Positions 1 through 11,475 are shown, counted from the stretch's first letter. The stretch is 64,000 nucleotides of DNA from Pestalotiopsis fici W106-1 (GCF_000516985.1 NW_006917095.1:1865077-1929076), one strand, 5' to 3'. A program made the numbers and translations. Notes: generated from the letters alone by a model not told the origin.

Positions 1-843
1 TTTATCAAGGCCGTCGATCATCTATCACTGTACAATCCTCGAGAGGTCAGCGACCACAGCCAGACTGGTGTGGCCCCTCTCGTCACCTTTATCGAGCTTG
101 TCAACGTGGGCGACTTGATCTCACAGATGATTGATGTCTTTTACGAACAACAACTCGCAGCACCAAAGATTGCAGACCGTAATGATTTCCTGGATCCAGC
201 AGGCCTTGCTAAAAAGAAATTTGAACAAATGCTGGACGAAAGTGTCGCAGCAGGTCTGAACAAGGGAATTGATGTGTTAATGGACGAAGTTGAATATCTT
301 TGTGCCACAACACAGTCACCAAGTGACTACAACCCGGCAGCCTCTTCGGATGAAAAGGGCGCTGCATCACACGATTTCGATATTGGGCCTACACAGACGG
401 CACTACGAATCAAGGAACTTGTCTCGTCACATACCAACATGCTTGTCGGCAGTACCGAAAAGACCATGCTTGATGTTTTCAACGGCGAAGTCGGTCTTCG
501 ACTCTTTACAGCCATTTGCAAACATTTGAAGAGACTGCGTATCAGTACAGAAGGAGCAATCAAGCTGATTGCAGACATGAATCTGTATTTTGAGTATATC
601 CGCACTTTGAAGAACCCGGATCTGCTCGCATATTTCAAGGCCTTGCGGGAACTTAGCCAGATTTATCTGATTGATGGCAAGCATGCGAAAGAAATGGCAA
701 CCGTCATTGCCGATGGTGACAAATTTGGTGGCATCTTTAGAGCCGAGGAGGTTTACGAGTATGCACAGCGGCGAGCCGACTGGTACCAAATCAAGCGTGA
801 TGTCGAGAGGGCAATGTACGGCCTGGAATGTAGCGTCATGTGA
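1..843 (+). CDS. rcy1: Recyclin-1/Pof6-type F-box protein, C-terminal part
   Basis: The frame is open from the first base of the window, so the gene starts upstream; about 280 C-terminal residues are present. The helical sequence (FLDPAGLAKKKFEQMLDES, then LFTAICKHLKRLRISTEGA) matches the Sec10-like domain shared by exocyst Sec10 and recyclin-1. The protein ends in Cys-Ser-Val-Met, a CAAX box whose final Met favours farnesylation. Yeast Rcy1, an F-box protein of endosome-to-Golgi recycling, also ends in a CAAX box, and this decided the call over Sec10. The F-box expected near the N-terminus lies outside the window. In the family the protein recruits Skp1 and is anchored to membranes of polarised growth sites. 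No intron is visible in this part. Confidence 0.75.
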   Translation, partial: FIKAVDHLSLYNPREVSDHSQTGVAPLVTFIELVNVGDLISQMIDVFYEQQLAAPKIADRNDFLDPAGLAKKKFEQMLDESVAAGLNKGIDVLMDEVEYLCATTQSPSDYNPAASSDEKGAASHDFDIGPTQTALRIKELVSSHTNMLVGSTEKTMLDVFNGEVGLRLFTAICKHLKRLRISTEGAIKLIADMNLYFEYIRTLKNPDLLAYFKALRELSQIYLIDGKHAKEMATVIADGDKFGGIFRAEEVYEYAQRRADWYQIKRDVERAMYGLECSVM

Positions 844-1573
844 TCAAAATAGAATATTTGCAATGCATATAGCCTTGGCCAGTTCAGCTCTCGTTTTCCC
901 GTGGACTCAATCCTCTGCGCTGTGTAGACATCAACCCACCCGCCATGGATTGACTATGCTTCGAGGCTCCTACAAGAAACTCCCTACCTACATGTCACGC
1001 CGTTATAAGCATATCAGTGTTTACCTTGGGAGTTTCGTACATCCCAACTCATCAGGCAGCACACCTAGATCGCGTCTTTGCGTCCGACTTGCCTGTTTCC
1101 CTAAAAATGGCTACACATGGTATTCCATCAATGTTTCAGGCCCAACGGAGAAGAGAAGGTCTTTTTGGCAATTCCCAGTCCGGATGCCGCACCCGAGATG
1201 AAGAAAGAATGTTCCAGGGCGTTCGGGGGTTCAAAAGATCCCCGTTGCCACACACATCCCTTTTGGGTCGACCATAATGCCGGGTCAATGGCCAAGCTTT
1301 CTGGGGTTTGCGTGGGGGAATGAGTGCCCAGTTTGTAACTATGATATGATGGGGTGTGTGTGTGCTACGGGTACGTCACTAAATCGGGACAGGCTCCCTT
1401 TATGCTCTATATGATATAGGTTGGGCAAGGGTTTCAGGAGGGACTCTGGGACGGTGGGGGCTGGGCGAGTGAGTCACAACATTCTTTTTTCTGTACATGG
1501 TAAAAGGATAGAAATGTAAAAGTTTCGCGATTCAGATCTGGGCAAAAGTCAGCCAGTTGATGTATCAGGTGAA

Positions 1574-1636
1574 AGTTGGCGCAGTTGGGCAACCCACTTC
1601 TCGAGTTCTATTCGAGTTGGAGAGTTGGCGCAGTTG
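1574..1636. repeat. 14-bp direct repeat, two copies
   Basis: AGTTGGCGCAGTTG occurs at 1574-1587 and again at 1623-1636, starts 49 bp apart. The intervening DNA carries two CGAGTT motifs. No gene is attached to it. Confidence 0.7.
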
Positions 1637-3041
1637 CCCAGCCAAGGGGAGTGTCTCCTTGATCGCTTACAGTATAAACATGAACGGCCCGAGAGGTGAC
1701 AAAAAAAAAACAAGACCAATGCAAGCCATCATGTGCTTACTTCAGCACAGCTGACAGGACAATCTTTGCTTTTCGGCAAGGTTCCTGGATGTGCTATAGG
1801 CTCCTTTCTTTTTCTTTGTTTTAAAGTGGGATTACGTTGAAACTGGCAGCCTGGAATGGGACTGTAAACTGATGTCTTGGCGTCAGGCAGCCATTTGTTT
1901 TCTTTGCATCTACGACATCTTGACGCGCGGTAAAAACTACTACCGAGGCCACATTGAGCATTTCTTTTCTTTCCCATAGGGCTGAAGAGGTTGTGTTTGA
2001 AAAAACTTGCAGATTGTAGCTTGCAAAAAAGACCCCAGCATGTGGGAAAGGTTGTCTGTCCATCATGTGACACTATTCTATTCTTGCATCTCTGCACATG
2101 TCCACATATTCTTGACGTGATTGGACTTGAATCTTTGGCCTATAGTTCTCATCAGTCCGTATTGTTGTCCCCCTTGCAATATGAGATGAATCTGGTTAGT
2201 CGGAATCTGACAGCCTGTCGAGGGGATTCATCTAGGTGCTGCAAGGCTCACTTCTTCTTGGCCATCAAATACAGCCATCGTGGTCGCTTAGATATGGCTC
2301 CAGATCATACAGTCATTTGAAAAAAAAAAAACTTTTGGGACGAGTAGTCACCGCGTCCCAGAGACCTACTAAGACGGCGACGCCGACTCTTGTGTCAGTG
2401 CTCATTCGTCTGAGTCTCTCATCGAGTGTACTCTGGTGCTCATGATTGCAACGGCAGACACCATTCCAAGATCAAAGCTGACGTGCGTCTTTGAAATATT
2501 TCTCAGCCGCATCGATCAATTGTTGAATATGGTGTGGAAGTTGCACGCGTCCCAAACCCCCGAGGTGACGTTACAGCAAATAGTGAATAAATACTTGCCT
2601 GCTATGGTACTGGTCAATAATTACAATAGTCTGATGAAAACAATGACTGCATCGCCAAAAGATCTCGAGATGACGGTACTGATACTGACAAGGTGGCTGA
2701 GTTTGGGGGATTTCCCCCCCATATAATTTCCCAATTGCATTGGAAGACTTCGTCATGGCTTGTGCATATTCTTTTCTGGCAGTGTTATAGGTCAAGGTCG
2801 ATGCGATCTCAGAATTGTAGCTTCTGCTACCGGAATCGCGGCGTGACAGGGCAAGTGGTACGTTACGCGGCATAACAGACGGGTGTGCAGTTGGTTTGAA
2901 GGTATCTTGACTCTTTTACCAGCCAGGTAGTTAGTCATACATGAAAGAGCATCTCAGGCCGATGACGATGAGAGTGTGCGCATGTCTGTACAACAGCACA
3001 ATTGTTCTTTTCACCGAGGCTGTGCTAGCGACGCAAGAAAA

Positions 3042-3062
3042 AAGAAGAAGAAGAAGAAGAAG
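3042..3062. repeat. (AAG)n microsatellite
   Basis: Seven tandem AAG units in non-coding DNA. Confidence 0.9.
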
Positions 3063-4149
3063 TGGTGTTTGAATGAAGAAACGTCAATGGGAGGAGGCGA
3101 GAGTAGCAACTCTTTTGCGGCTTACCACCGACCCGGGAAACGCTCGTGAGCGGGATGGCATCAGCCCAAAAAAAGACCTGAAATGGATTTGGAGAATTAT
3201 AGTGGAGGAACGTCATCATTGGAAGCCCGGGAATTAAAGATGAAATGTCCATGGAACACAATTATATCGCTCATGATCGGATCTGGTTCCGAGCCCCATC
3301 ACGAGAATCAAAACAAGTGAACACTCAATGGTCCGCGCCCCTTGCTTTCGGCAGAAGTAGGAGATCGTGAAAAAGCCAGTTTACCTTTTTTGCGTTTAGA
3401 ATGTGATTCATAGGCGGGTCATGTGAGGTCGCGATGAGTCGTCCTCTAGCGAATTAGAGGCCCCAGGCACCAAAGAAGCATCCTCTAAAAAAAAGTTCCT
3501 GCGCTACCCAGGGCAGGCAAGCTAACCTTTTAGGTGCAAAGACATGAGGGAAAAGTGCTCACTTCAAACTGAGGCATTACATGAGCGTTGATTGCATCCC
3601 TTTCTTACCCCCTGATAATCGTGGCAGGGCTGAAGGGGAGGACCCGAATCATTGCCGTCGCTACGAATTTGGGAGTGGTCATCTGGCCCAGAAGATACTA
3701 TAGTGAGTTAGCACTGCGTTTAATGTTTCCTGGGAGCTAACTGCTGCATCAGAGGGTCTATTAGCTCTTCATGAGATTCTACATCAATTATACCAAATAT
3801 TTCATCAGAGTAAACCCGTTTCCAATTGCAATTTGCATGTCAATTGATGTTATAATGGATAATAACAAGAAGCATTGGGCTTTATAATCGCCAGATCATG
3901 ACAATAAGAAAACGATACTATGCAATTCCAGTTCGTGTCTTTGGTCAATGATGTTAGTTATGTTATCGATGGGACTGACCCCCCTGGAGCCTGTCGATCA
4001 TCTTAGACGAGCTTCCGGATCGTTCCCGTCCAGGGCGGGTGGATACCTAGAAACGGCCGCTGACCCTGTACCCAGTAGCCTGGAACATGAACCCAGCCGC
4101 ATTCTTTTTTGGGGCCAGTCCAAAATATAGCAACGCATTTTACACAGTA

Positions 4150-4172
4150 CACACATACACACACACACACAC
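4150..4172. repeat. (CA)n microsatellite
   Basis: CA dinucleotide tract with one interrupting T, in non-coding DNA. Confidence 0.9.
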
Positions 4173-4424
4173 GTCTGACTTTCACCTTTTGACGCTTTCT
4201 TTGGCAGCTCGGATGCATCTATGGATATGTACAAGAAAACCGGAAGTAATTTTTCATTTCCAGACAACGACAGGGATCGTCAAAAGTTCCGCCAAGGCAT
4301 CCCGAACATTTTCGTCGCAGAATGGTCCCTCGTGGACGGTTGGGGCCTGGTCCTCGCAGGATGGATGCCTTGGAACTTTACCCAAGATGGCTCAAGGCAG
4401 AAAAACAAGGGCCTAAATTACTAA

Positions 4425-4482
4425 CCTACCTATGGGTTACATACCTACCTATCTCACTACCTACTACCTACTACCTACGTGT
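4425..4482. repeat. Imperfect ACCT/CTAC repeat
   Basis: Short units of the form ACCTACCTA and CTACCTA recur across about 58 bp. Similar TACCTA and CCTAGG words recur in other intergenic parts of the window (18050, 31031, 41544, 45630, 60283). Confidence 0.7.
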
Positions 4483-5066
4483 CTACACACTATCATAACC
4501 AAAATACCAATGTGTGTAAGTAGTCCGCGCGGCATGGCAGGCAGACTTGGAAGCCCCCGGAGATACCTCTCATTTCGTATTCCCTTGCCAATTCCTCTGC
4601 TTCAATATGAGTCTTATTTTGTCTCACGCTGCCGCTTCTTTGCTTGATCCCAAAAAGCATGGGGCCTGTAGTTTGTAGTAACCGTGTTACTTGCTCGACT
4701 ATACGACCCATTTAGAAGAGCGCTACATCATAGTATGCACCGCAATCACCAACCCTCTTTCATTGGACACTTGACTATCAGAGTCATCATATATAAATAG
4801 TCTAGACACACTCGTCAGCCTATTCTCGAGCACTTGCCTCACATCTAGTCTTCTATGATTACTTACTGCACTGTACCATTTCCCCATATCAAACTCGACT
4901 TGATAGAGCTGCTTCTTTTGCCTATTGTACTTTATATTTGGCCTACCTCTCTGGGCACAAGAGTTTATCAGTGTTGATCTTTGCACCAAAACGTCTTGCA
5001 ATTTTGTTGCACATCTGCCTGAGCTGCAAAACACTCTCAGTTTTGGCAGTCGTTTTATGAGAGTTC

Positions 5067-6063
5067 ATGAGTCTGTCTCCAAGGAGCTTTTCCGAAGAGA
5101 CATCATCACAGGAGACTGTCCGTATAGTCGAAGCACCAGAGGAGCCTCAGAGGCAAGAGGCTTTACCTACAACCTCTAAAGGAAAGGAAAAGGCAGTTGA
5201 GGGATCATCTCACCAGACACGGGCTGCCCCAAAACGGCCGCAAGCCACCCTCGAGTCGAACTCTGAGGAGGAAGGAGGAGCAAGGGAAAAGAGTCACAAG
5301 AACCCGACAGACGCCAAAATGACCTCGTCGTCAGCTTCGTCAAAGAGCAGGAGCTCGAGCTCTAAGCACCACTCGTCTTCGAAATCAAAACCCAAGCACA
5401 CAAAATCAGACGACTGGTCCGATGTCACGGAGCCCGAGGAGCGGCGGCGCATCCAAAACCGCTTGGCCCAGCGGAAATTCCGTAAGATAAACCTTTCCAA
5501 TATCTACTGCTTTCTTTTCTCGGAAATTTTCATCTATTCCCATTATCTATGTATATCGACTGACATGATCATCTTTCCCACAAACAGGCGAAAAAGCAAA
5601 AGAACAAAAAGAAAAGTCAGAGCGCGACTCCCGCAACCAGGAACTCGCCGGCAGCAGCTACGCGGTCCCATCCTCGGACGAGCTGGCCGAGGAAGGCGAG
5701 GAATGCGACGGCCTGCCCTGGGGCTCGTTCAGCATGCGACACGTGCTCTCGCGCGGCCACGGGCACAGCTCGGGCGGCTCCCACAACAGCCAAAGACGGA
5801 GCGGTGGCGATGAGGCGGCGGCGGCAGCAGCTGCTGCTGCCGCAGGGACAGGAGGCGGCGACGAAGGCGGCGATTACTACTACGACTACCCTCCCACTCA
5901 AGACGAGGTGGGAGATGATTTCTATAGACAGTACTCGAGCGGTGGCTACAGCAACGATGCGTATCCCACCGTGACAACGTCGAGTTACAGCTATCAGAGC
6001 TTTACCAGCTATGATGATGGTAGTGCTACAGGCGGCGGCGATTTGTTTTATGACGACTTGTAG
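5067..6063 (+). CDS. bZIP-like transcription factor without an evident leucine zipper
   Basis: Two exons, 5067-5481 and 5588-6063, give 296 residues. The 106-nt intron has a GTAAGA donor and CAG acceptor and splits an Arg codon inside the basic region. The region around residues 115-150 reads DDWSDVTEPEERRRIQNRL, then AQRKFREKAKEQKEK. Its Asn-x2-Ala-x2-Lys-Phe-Arg core is the fungal bZIP DNA-contact signature. The residues after it (ERDSRNQEL...) show no heptad leucines, as in a Pezizomycotina family of bZIP-annotated proteins. The N-terminus is Ser/Lys-rich. The C-terminus has a 12-residue polyalanine run, a Tyr/Asp-rich segment and Ser/Tyr-rich sequence. It is probably nuclear; no target can be inferred. 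The 3' end faces the P450 gene. Confidence 0.82.
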
Positions 6064-6395
6064 GATTATTTTCTTGTTCACGGGATGGATTTGTGCATAA
6101 TTTGGGATACCTTTTTTTTCCTTTCATGACCCCTTCCCCTGGTACCCTCCCCTCTGCATCTGATGAAGCGAAAGAGTACATCTCCCAACCTATATACCCC
6201 ATGTATGACACCTACTGTTTGGATTCGGCTGGCCTATCTCCTTTTTCATGGATAGAAGTTTCAAAGCGTTCTAGAATTTCCAATCAAATTTGAGCCTTGA
6301 ATTGATTTGAATTTTACATAAACTAATCATTGTGCTCAAGAGATTCATGTTCGGTGCTGGGGTCTCTCTCTCATTTCTGATATGCTCTGTGTTCC
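6064..6395. other. Convergent 3' gap between bZIP and P450 genes
   Basis: 332 bp between two converging genes. Only T-rich untranslated-type sequence is seen. Confidence 0.6.
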
Positions 6396-7091
6396 TCAAG
6401 CAGCAGATCTTTTTGCGATATACACGGGCCAATCGCGAGGCACTACCGATAAATATGCACGATATTTCCACTCTTGCTCCAGCTTCACCTGAGCAATATC
6501 GTAATCCCGGATTATGGTGGCCAGTATCTTGAATATCTCAATCCTAGCCAGGTGCTGTCCTACACAGACTCCTATACCACCCGAGAACTAGTGAATTCCA
6601 AAGAGTTTAGAGCTATTTCATCTCTCCCACAGTAAAAGAAGTAAAGGGGGGAGACGTTACCGGTAAGAAGTTCTTGTCGAGCGCACTGGTATCCTCAACC
6701 ATCCACCGCTCGGGCCTGAAGTCACGGGCATCGGGGCCCCATACCTCGGTCGACAGGTTCATGCTAAAGGTATTCAGCGAGACGGTGGTCCCGGCCGGGA
6801 AGAAGCGCCCGCCAATGGTGACGCCCTGCCTGGGCACCACCCTCGGCGTGCCGATGGGGACGGGGGAAAAGATGCGCAGGGCCTCCTTGACGCACGCCTG
6901 CAGATAAGGGAGCCGCTGCGCGTCGGCGTACGAGACGACGCCGTCGTTGCATATGCCGTCCTGCGACCGGGCCTGGTCCATCTCGGCGCGGGCGCGCTGC
7001 CACGCGTCGGGGTGCCGGATCATGTGGTAAACGGCAGACTGTATGGCACATGAAACCGTGTCCGAGCCGGCACTATAGGTCGAATTTCTGT

Positions 7092-7135
<44 letters not shown>

Positions 7136-8295
7136 AACGACTGGTATCGTTTGTCTATACGCACCCGACGTTTGACATGACGGCAGACTGAAGATCGCGA
7201 TAGGACAGCTTATCGGGGTTCTGCTCGTGGGCCTTGAGCCAGTGGGCCACAAAGTCAAAGCGGGCGTCCTGGTTGCTCCTGCGCGCCTCGAGCGCCGCAT
7301 TGGACGTCTTGGCCAGATAGTTTGTCGGCATGATTTCGAGCCAGGTGACGAGGGGGTTGCCCACGAGCAGGTTGTGCAGCCACTGGGCAAACCCGGCAAT
7401 GGTAATATAGCTCTGGAACTTGAGCGTCTGGGCGATGCAGTCGTCAATGTCGACGCCCTTTTCGAGAAAGCCAAACGGCTTGGAGAATACGGCTTCTCCG
7501 ACAACGTCAAAGGCGGTAAAGGTGAAGAATTTAGCAAGGTCCATCGGCTCATGGTCCTCTGAGAACTTGTCTAGCCATTGCATTAGGCGCTCAATGAGGG
7601 CGTTGATTTGCTCTTCATTCTTGATGACATTGCTCATGGCGTAAGCCGATGCGAGTTGCTTGGAAAGCTCAATCTTGGCTTTGGGCTCCAACACTGAAAA
7701 GGCTGTTCGGAATCTAGGACATAGTCAATCAGAGATCATACTTGGACAGATGGTAGTGAAGTAGCAGGATGGCAGCTTACCTCCAGTCCGGAAATCTCTA
7801 TAATAGGGATTGTGTTAACAAGACATGTCAATGTTGGGTTGCTCTACTCACCATCATTTTATACCAGTGACCCTGAGAACACTGTCAGCCAACTTGTTTG
7901 AAATTTATATGCATGACTAGAAGCACCTTGAGTTGAGGGGTGAGTATCATTTTCTTGATCACCTCGGGGTGTGTTGTGCTGACTTCGTTTGGCGCGATGC
8001 GAACAAAGTGGCCTGTAGCGAAGATACATAAGCTCGTATCTCAAATACAGGGACATTTGTACTGACCATGCTTCTCGTGAAGTTCCAAGATCGTCAAGTT
8101 CTGACGACCTGTCCATATCTGATACATGTGCCATAACCGTGTGAGAGATGCCCATTTGGGACCCGGAATATCGGATATTGGGGTTAAGAAAAGGCGCCAT
8201 GTCAAGATTGATAAGAGACCTGATAACACGCAGACAGCAATGGATGATGGGTTCATCAGTTCAAAAGCCTTGGTGGGCTCGATCAACTCAAACAT
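6396..8295 (-). CDS. Cytochrome P450 monooxygenase
   Basis: Seven exons on the minus strand: 8295-8067, 8012-7927, 7872-7852, 7797-7781, 7713-7165, 7072-6661 and 6587-6396, giving 501 residues, a normal P450 length. Exons 3 and 4 are microexons of 21 and 17 nt. An N-terminal anchor (residues about 17-37) is followed by DIPGPKWASLTRLW. The I-helix oxygen-binding motif AGSDT lies at 302-306, ExxR at 364-367, RPERW follows, and the heme loop at 439-448 reads FSGGIGVCVG with ligand Cys446. The usual Arg two residues before the Cys is Gly444. The overall pattern resembles fungal microsomal P450s of the pisatin-demethylase kind, but substrate and family number cannot be assigned. No biosynthetic partner gene adjoins it. 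Confidence 0.9.
7096..7128. repeat. (GA)n microsatellite inside a P450 intron
   Basis: A near-pure GA tract (TC on the coding strand) fills much of the 92-nt fifth intron of the P450 gene, which spans 7073-7164. Confidence 0.9.
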
Positions 8296-9644
8296 TGCGA
8301 CTCGCCGGGCATGGAAAGCCTTCGTTTAATCTGTACGAGCTGACAAGATACGAGGGCGAAAGCGTTCCGGTAATGAAAGGAACTTTGTCGGGACTTGATA
8401 TCTATCGCAATATCTGGTCGTCATCCCTCTTTGAATATGCACGGCATATGCATCATGGAGCGGGGTGCATCGCAGTGACCTATAGGGACGACTGTTCCCA
8501 ATCCATTCAGTGTGCCGAGGGAGGTTATGCAACTTTCAAGGGTCTACGACTGCAAGCCAACGAATTCGGTAGTTTATCGACTCAATAGTGAAAAAACCAT
8601 ATCAGAGCCTGGGATTCCCAAGGGGATAGGGCTGGTCGCCGCGCCGGACCGGGGTTTCGACGAGCTGAGCTACGAGATACGAGTCTCTATGGGTATGATT
8701 GGTCTAGGAAAGGCTGTATCAAGCTATCACATGGCCATGCCAACCACCTTCGACTGTTATTATTCTTCAATTATATTACCAGTAGACCTGGGAGATCAAC
8801 ATCCTTCTCAGCGTCGCCATTGCCCGTCTGAATTGTCCCAATAAAGAAGAAACAGTTAAGATGACTCAATGTCTTGTCAAGTATAAGAGGCTGTATAGGT
8901 TTCAGCTATAAGTTTTTCTACCCGTGTTCCTAATTAAAGATTTTTATAATCCCTGCACTTTTGATATATAAAAACAAAAAACTATAATTACCTTATATGC
9001 ATTTCCCTTCAGTATGATGTTCTTGTGCACCTTTCATGTAGAGGCTCTTACATTGAAACCCGTTAGTGGTGTGTCCCGTGTTTCCTACACATCAGGATTG
9101 ACACTAATAGTCTGTAAGAAAATGCCGTGGGCTGCGTATAGTAGCTCCAGCAGTTGGAGAAAATGAAGACCAAAGAGATGAACAGAACCCAGACTTGACA
9201 AGTGGCGAATCCAGAAACTCTCAACGGGGACTGACCTCAACAAGCTTCAAATGAGCAAAGCTGAACTGCTTAGTTCCTTGAGAGCACGTCTCTCCTCTAA
9301 TGACTGATGTGATACTTTCAAGTACAATAATAGCATGTATCGTTCATATGTAAGCTGCAAAAGAAAGATGGCGAGTACAGGATACCCACAGGGCTCCGAA
9401 TAGTGTGGGAGTATAGCGATGCAATACCCATGTGGAGCCCTCCCAAACGTCTTGGCATCGATACGCGCTTGACTTTTCTAGGACACCGCCAAAATTTCCC
9501 CAAATTCTGCCACGAATTGTAGGATGAAGCTTTAGAAGTTGCGACAGGGAAAAATCCCCAACCCCACATTGGACGTTTAGATTCGTACTTTTCAATCCAA
9601 TTGACAGCTTCAGAGATTCAAACTGCCTCTAAGAATCTCCAAAA
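8296..9644. other. Divergent gap, P450 and SMAP promoters
   Basis: 1.35 kb between two genes that start away from each other. AT-rich near 8880-9000. No conserved reading frame was seen on either strand. Confidence 0.5.
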
Positions 9645-10489
9645 ATGGGCGCCGACAAGGATGAAAAGCGCATCAAGAAGTTGCGCGATCGCGCCGAGCA
9701 ACTCGAGTCGCAAGCTCGTGAATTGATGAAGGAAGCCGAGCTGGCCAGAACCCAACTGGCAGCTCTAGAAGCAGCAAAAGACGTAAGTGCCAATGACACT
9801 CGATAAGTAACAAAGCCCTCGACTCACAGATTGTTGACATTGATTCGTTGTAGAAGGCTGTTGCCGAGACCACGGCCGATGAGGACAGTGACGCCGAGGA
9901 CGACAAAAAGGCAAGCAGCAAAAAGGACAAGAAGTCAAAAAAGGAAAAGAAAGAAAAGAAAAAGAGCAAAAAGTCCAAGTCTGAGGGTGTCAGTGACGAC
10001 AAGGACGCCGAAGAAGAGTCGGCTGCTGTTTTGGATAAAAAGGCCGAAAAGAAGCGCAAGCGAGACCGCAAAGCCGAAGCTGACGAGGAGGACAAGGATG
10101 GTTTCAACGACAAGTCTGTAGAGAAGAAGTCCAAGAAGAGCAAAAAGTCGAAAAAGTCCGACGACGTTGCCGTCGAGCCCGAATCCGAAACCCCCAAGAA
10201 GAAGAAGACCAAGGCATCCCCCGAAGACGCACCAGCAACGAGCACAAAGCAGCCGTCGTCTGAAGACGCGGGAACTTGGAACGTACAGGCCCTGGGCGGC
10301 GGCAGCGCACGCCAGGACAAGTTCATGAGACTGTTGGGCGGTAAAAAGGCCGGCAACGCCGCTACCGGCTCCAATGTCTACGGCTCCTCGAGACAGGACA
10401 TCAACCACATGCAAGACGCACTTGAGCGACAATACGAGGCGGGTATGAACCGCAAGGATATTGGTGGCAAGAGAGGTCTCGGTGCTTGA
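9645..10489 (+). CDS. Lysine-rich SMAP-domain (small acidic protein-like) protein
   Basis: Two exons, 9645-9782 and 9854-10489, give 257 residues. The 71-nt intron has a GTAAGT donor and TAG acceptor and lies in phase 0. The first 46 residues form a charged coiled coil (RDRAEQLESQARELMKEAEL). The middle is a long run of Lys/Ser/Glu/Asp clusters of nuclear-localisation type. The C-terminus holds the conserved SMAP block, WNVQALGGGSARQDKFMRLL, followed by a glycine-rich tail ending GGKRGLGA. The C-terminal block is the basis for the family call; its biochemical role is not established. The basic composition suggests a nuclear or nucleolar location. Confidence 0.85.
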
Positions 10490-11100
10490 AAAGGACAGGG
10501 AACGCGAGGGGATCGTGTGTACTACCTATACATTGTTGCATGCATAGTTCTACAGGAACTCTGGAGTTCATGGATGGCGCATCGGAAAAAGTCAAGATAC
10601 CAGCGAACTACTTTTTTTTTGTTCTTGCACCTTTGAAATCAAAAAGAAATATATACATTTGAAGTGGACCAAATCTCCTATGCCATCCAAACTTGCGCCA
10701 ATGTGTGAACTGAAAAAGGAATTGTTATTGTTGCAATTACTGGGAGCTGTGCGCTCAAAACTCAAAATTTCCCCATGATGCCCGACATCGTGATGCTGTT
10801 GCTATGCTTTTACAGGCAGAGGAAAAGATGCCCCCCGAGTCAGGCATGATGTTGATGCCACCTCACTCAATCGGAACGGCCTTTTCATCTTTCCCAGCGT
10901 CTGGCGCAAGCCGGGTTTCGCCATTGTGCTCTCTATAGCTTTTTGCCCCCTTTGATGATTCGATGCTGCCTGCCCATATATGATTGACCAAGCCTCTCTT
11001 TCTCTTCTTTCAAGATGGCGACTTGTTTTCTTCTCCTCTTACAGGTGCACCGGCGTGCCGTCCCATGTTCGTTTGTTTGTTCTTTATACCTTTTCCCCCT
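10490..11100. other. Convergent gap, no gene seen
   Basis: 611 bp between the stops of the SMAP and RAMP4 genes. A/T-rich untranslated-type sequence near 10610-10660; nothing else recognised. Confidence 0.5.
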
Positions 11101-11475
11101 TTATCGCCAGAAGATGCGCTGCAGGACCTCGAAGAAGACGCCGCCAAAGACCACAAAGCCGAGGAGTACTGGAAAGTGATATGGTTAGCGGAACGTCCAC
11201 GTCAAATTGAAGTGAGATTGGCTGAAAAGGTGCAGAACGAGGAAAAAGAACTCACTCAGCCAGATGGGCGAGATGGTCGCCTTTTGCACCTCCTTGGACC
11301 GTGCCTGTCTGTCGGCCTCTGACTTGCCACGGCGGGCGTCCTGGTCCTTGACGAACTTGGCGTTCGCGCGTCTCTGCTGAGGTGTCTGGGCCTGTAGTTG
11401 GGGGGATCATTCAAGGTCAGCAAACAATGGTCGTCGTCCGAGTGTGTGTTTAAAGGGTAGAGAGAGACGCACCAT
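11101..11475 (-). CDS. ysy6: RAMP4/SERP1 (Ysy6-like) stress-associated ER membrane protein
   Basis: Three exons on the minus strand, 11475-11473, 11391-11256 and 11168-11101, encode 68 residues. The first coding exon is only the ATG, followed at once by a GTGCGT donor. The spliced protein reads M-AQTPQQRRANAKFVKDQDAR, then a charged segment, then ISPIWLILLGFVVFGG and VFFEVLQRIFWR. This is the RAMP4 pattern: a basic cytosolic N-terminus with the conserved QRRANAKF box and one C-terminal tail-anchor helix. RAMP4 binds the Sec61 translocon and stabilises new membrane proteins under ER stress. Both introns (81 and 87 nt) have GT/AG ends and keep frame. The gene is divergent from the mitochondrial protein gene at 12263. 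Confidence 0.88.

Larger units (their letters stand above)
844..5066. other. Long gap, no gene recognised
   Basis: This 4.2-kb stretch has no reading frame that I can tie to a protein family on either strand. It holds simple repeats (listed separately), A-runs near 1699 and 2321, and AT-richer stretches near 3780-3900. A 112-codon frame begins at 863, only 20 nt after the recyclin stop, but most likely lies in its 3' untranslated region. The right end must hold the promoter and leader of the bZIP gene at 5067. Confidence 0.5.

Noticed and set aside
863..1201. 112-codon plus-strand frame right after the recyclin stop
   Set aside because: It lies where a 3' untranslated region is expected, has no domain and poor protein-like composition.
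8512..8844. 110-codon plus-strand frame upstream of the P450 gene
   Set aside because: Does not fit a known protein and lies in the divergent promoter gap.
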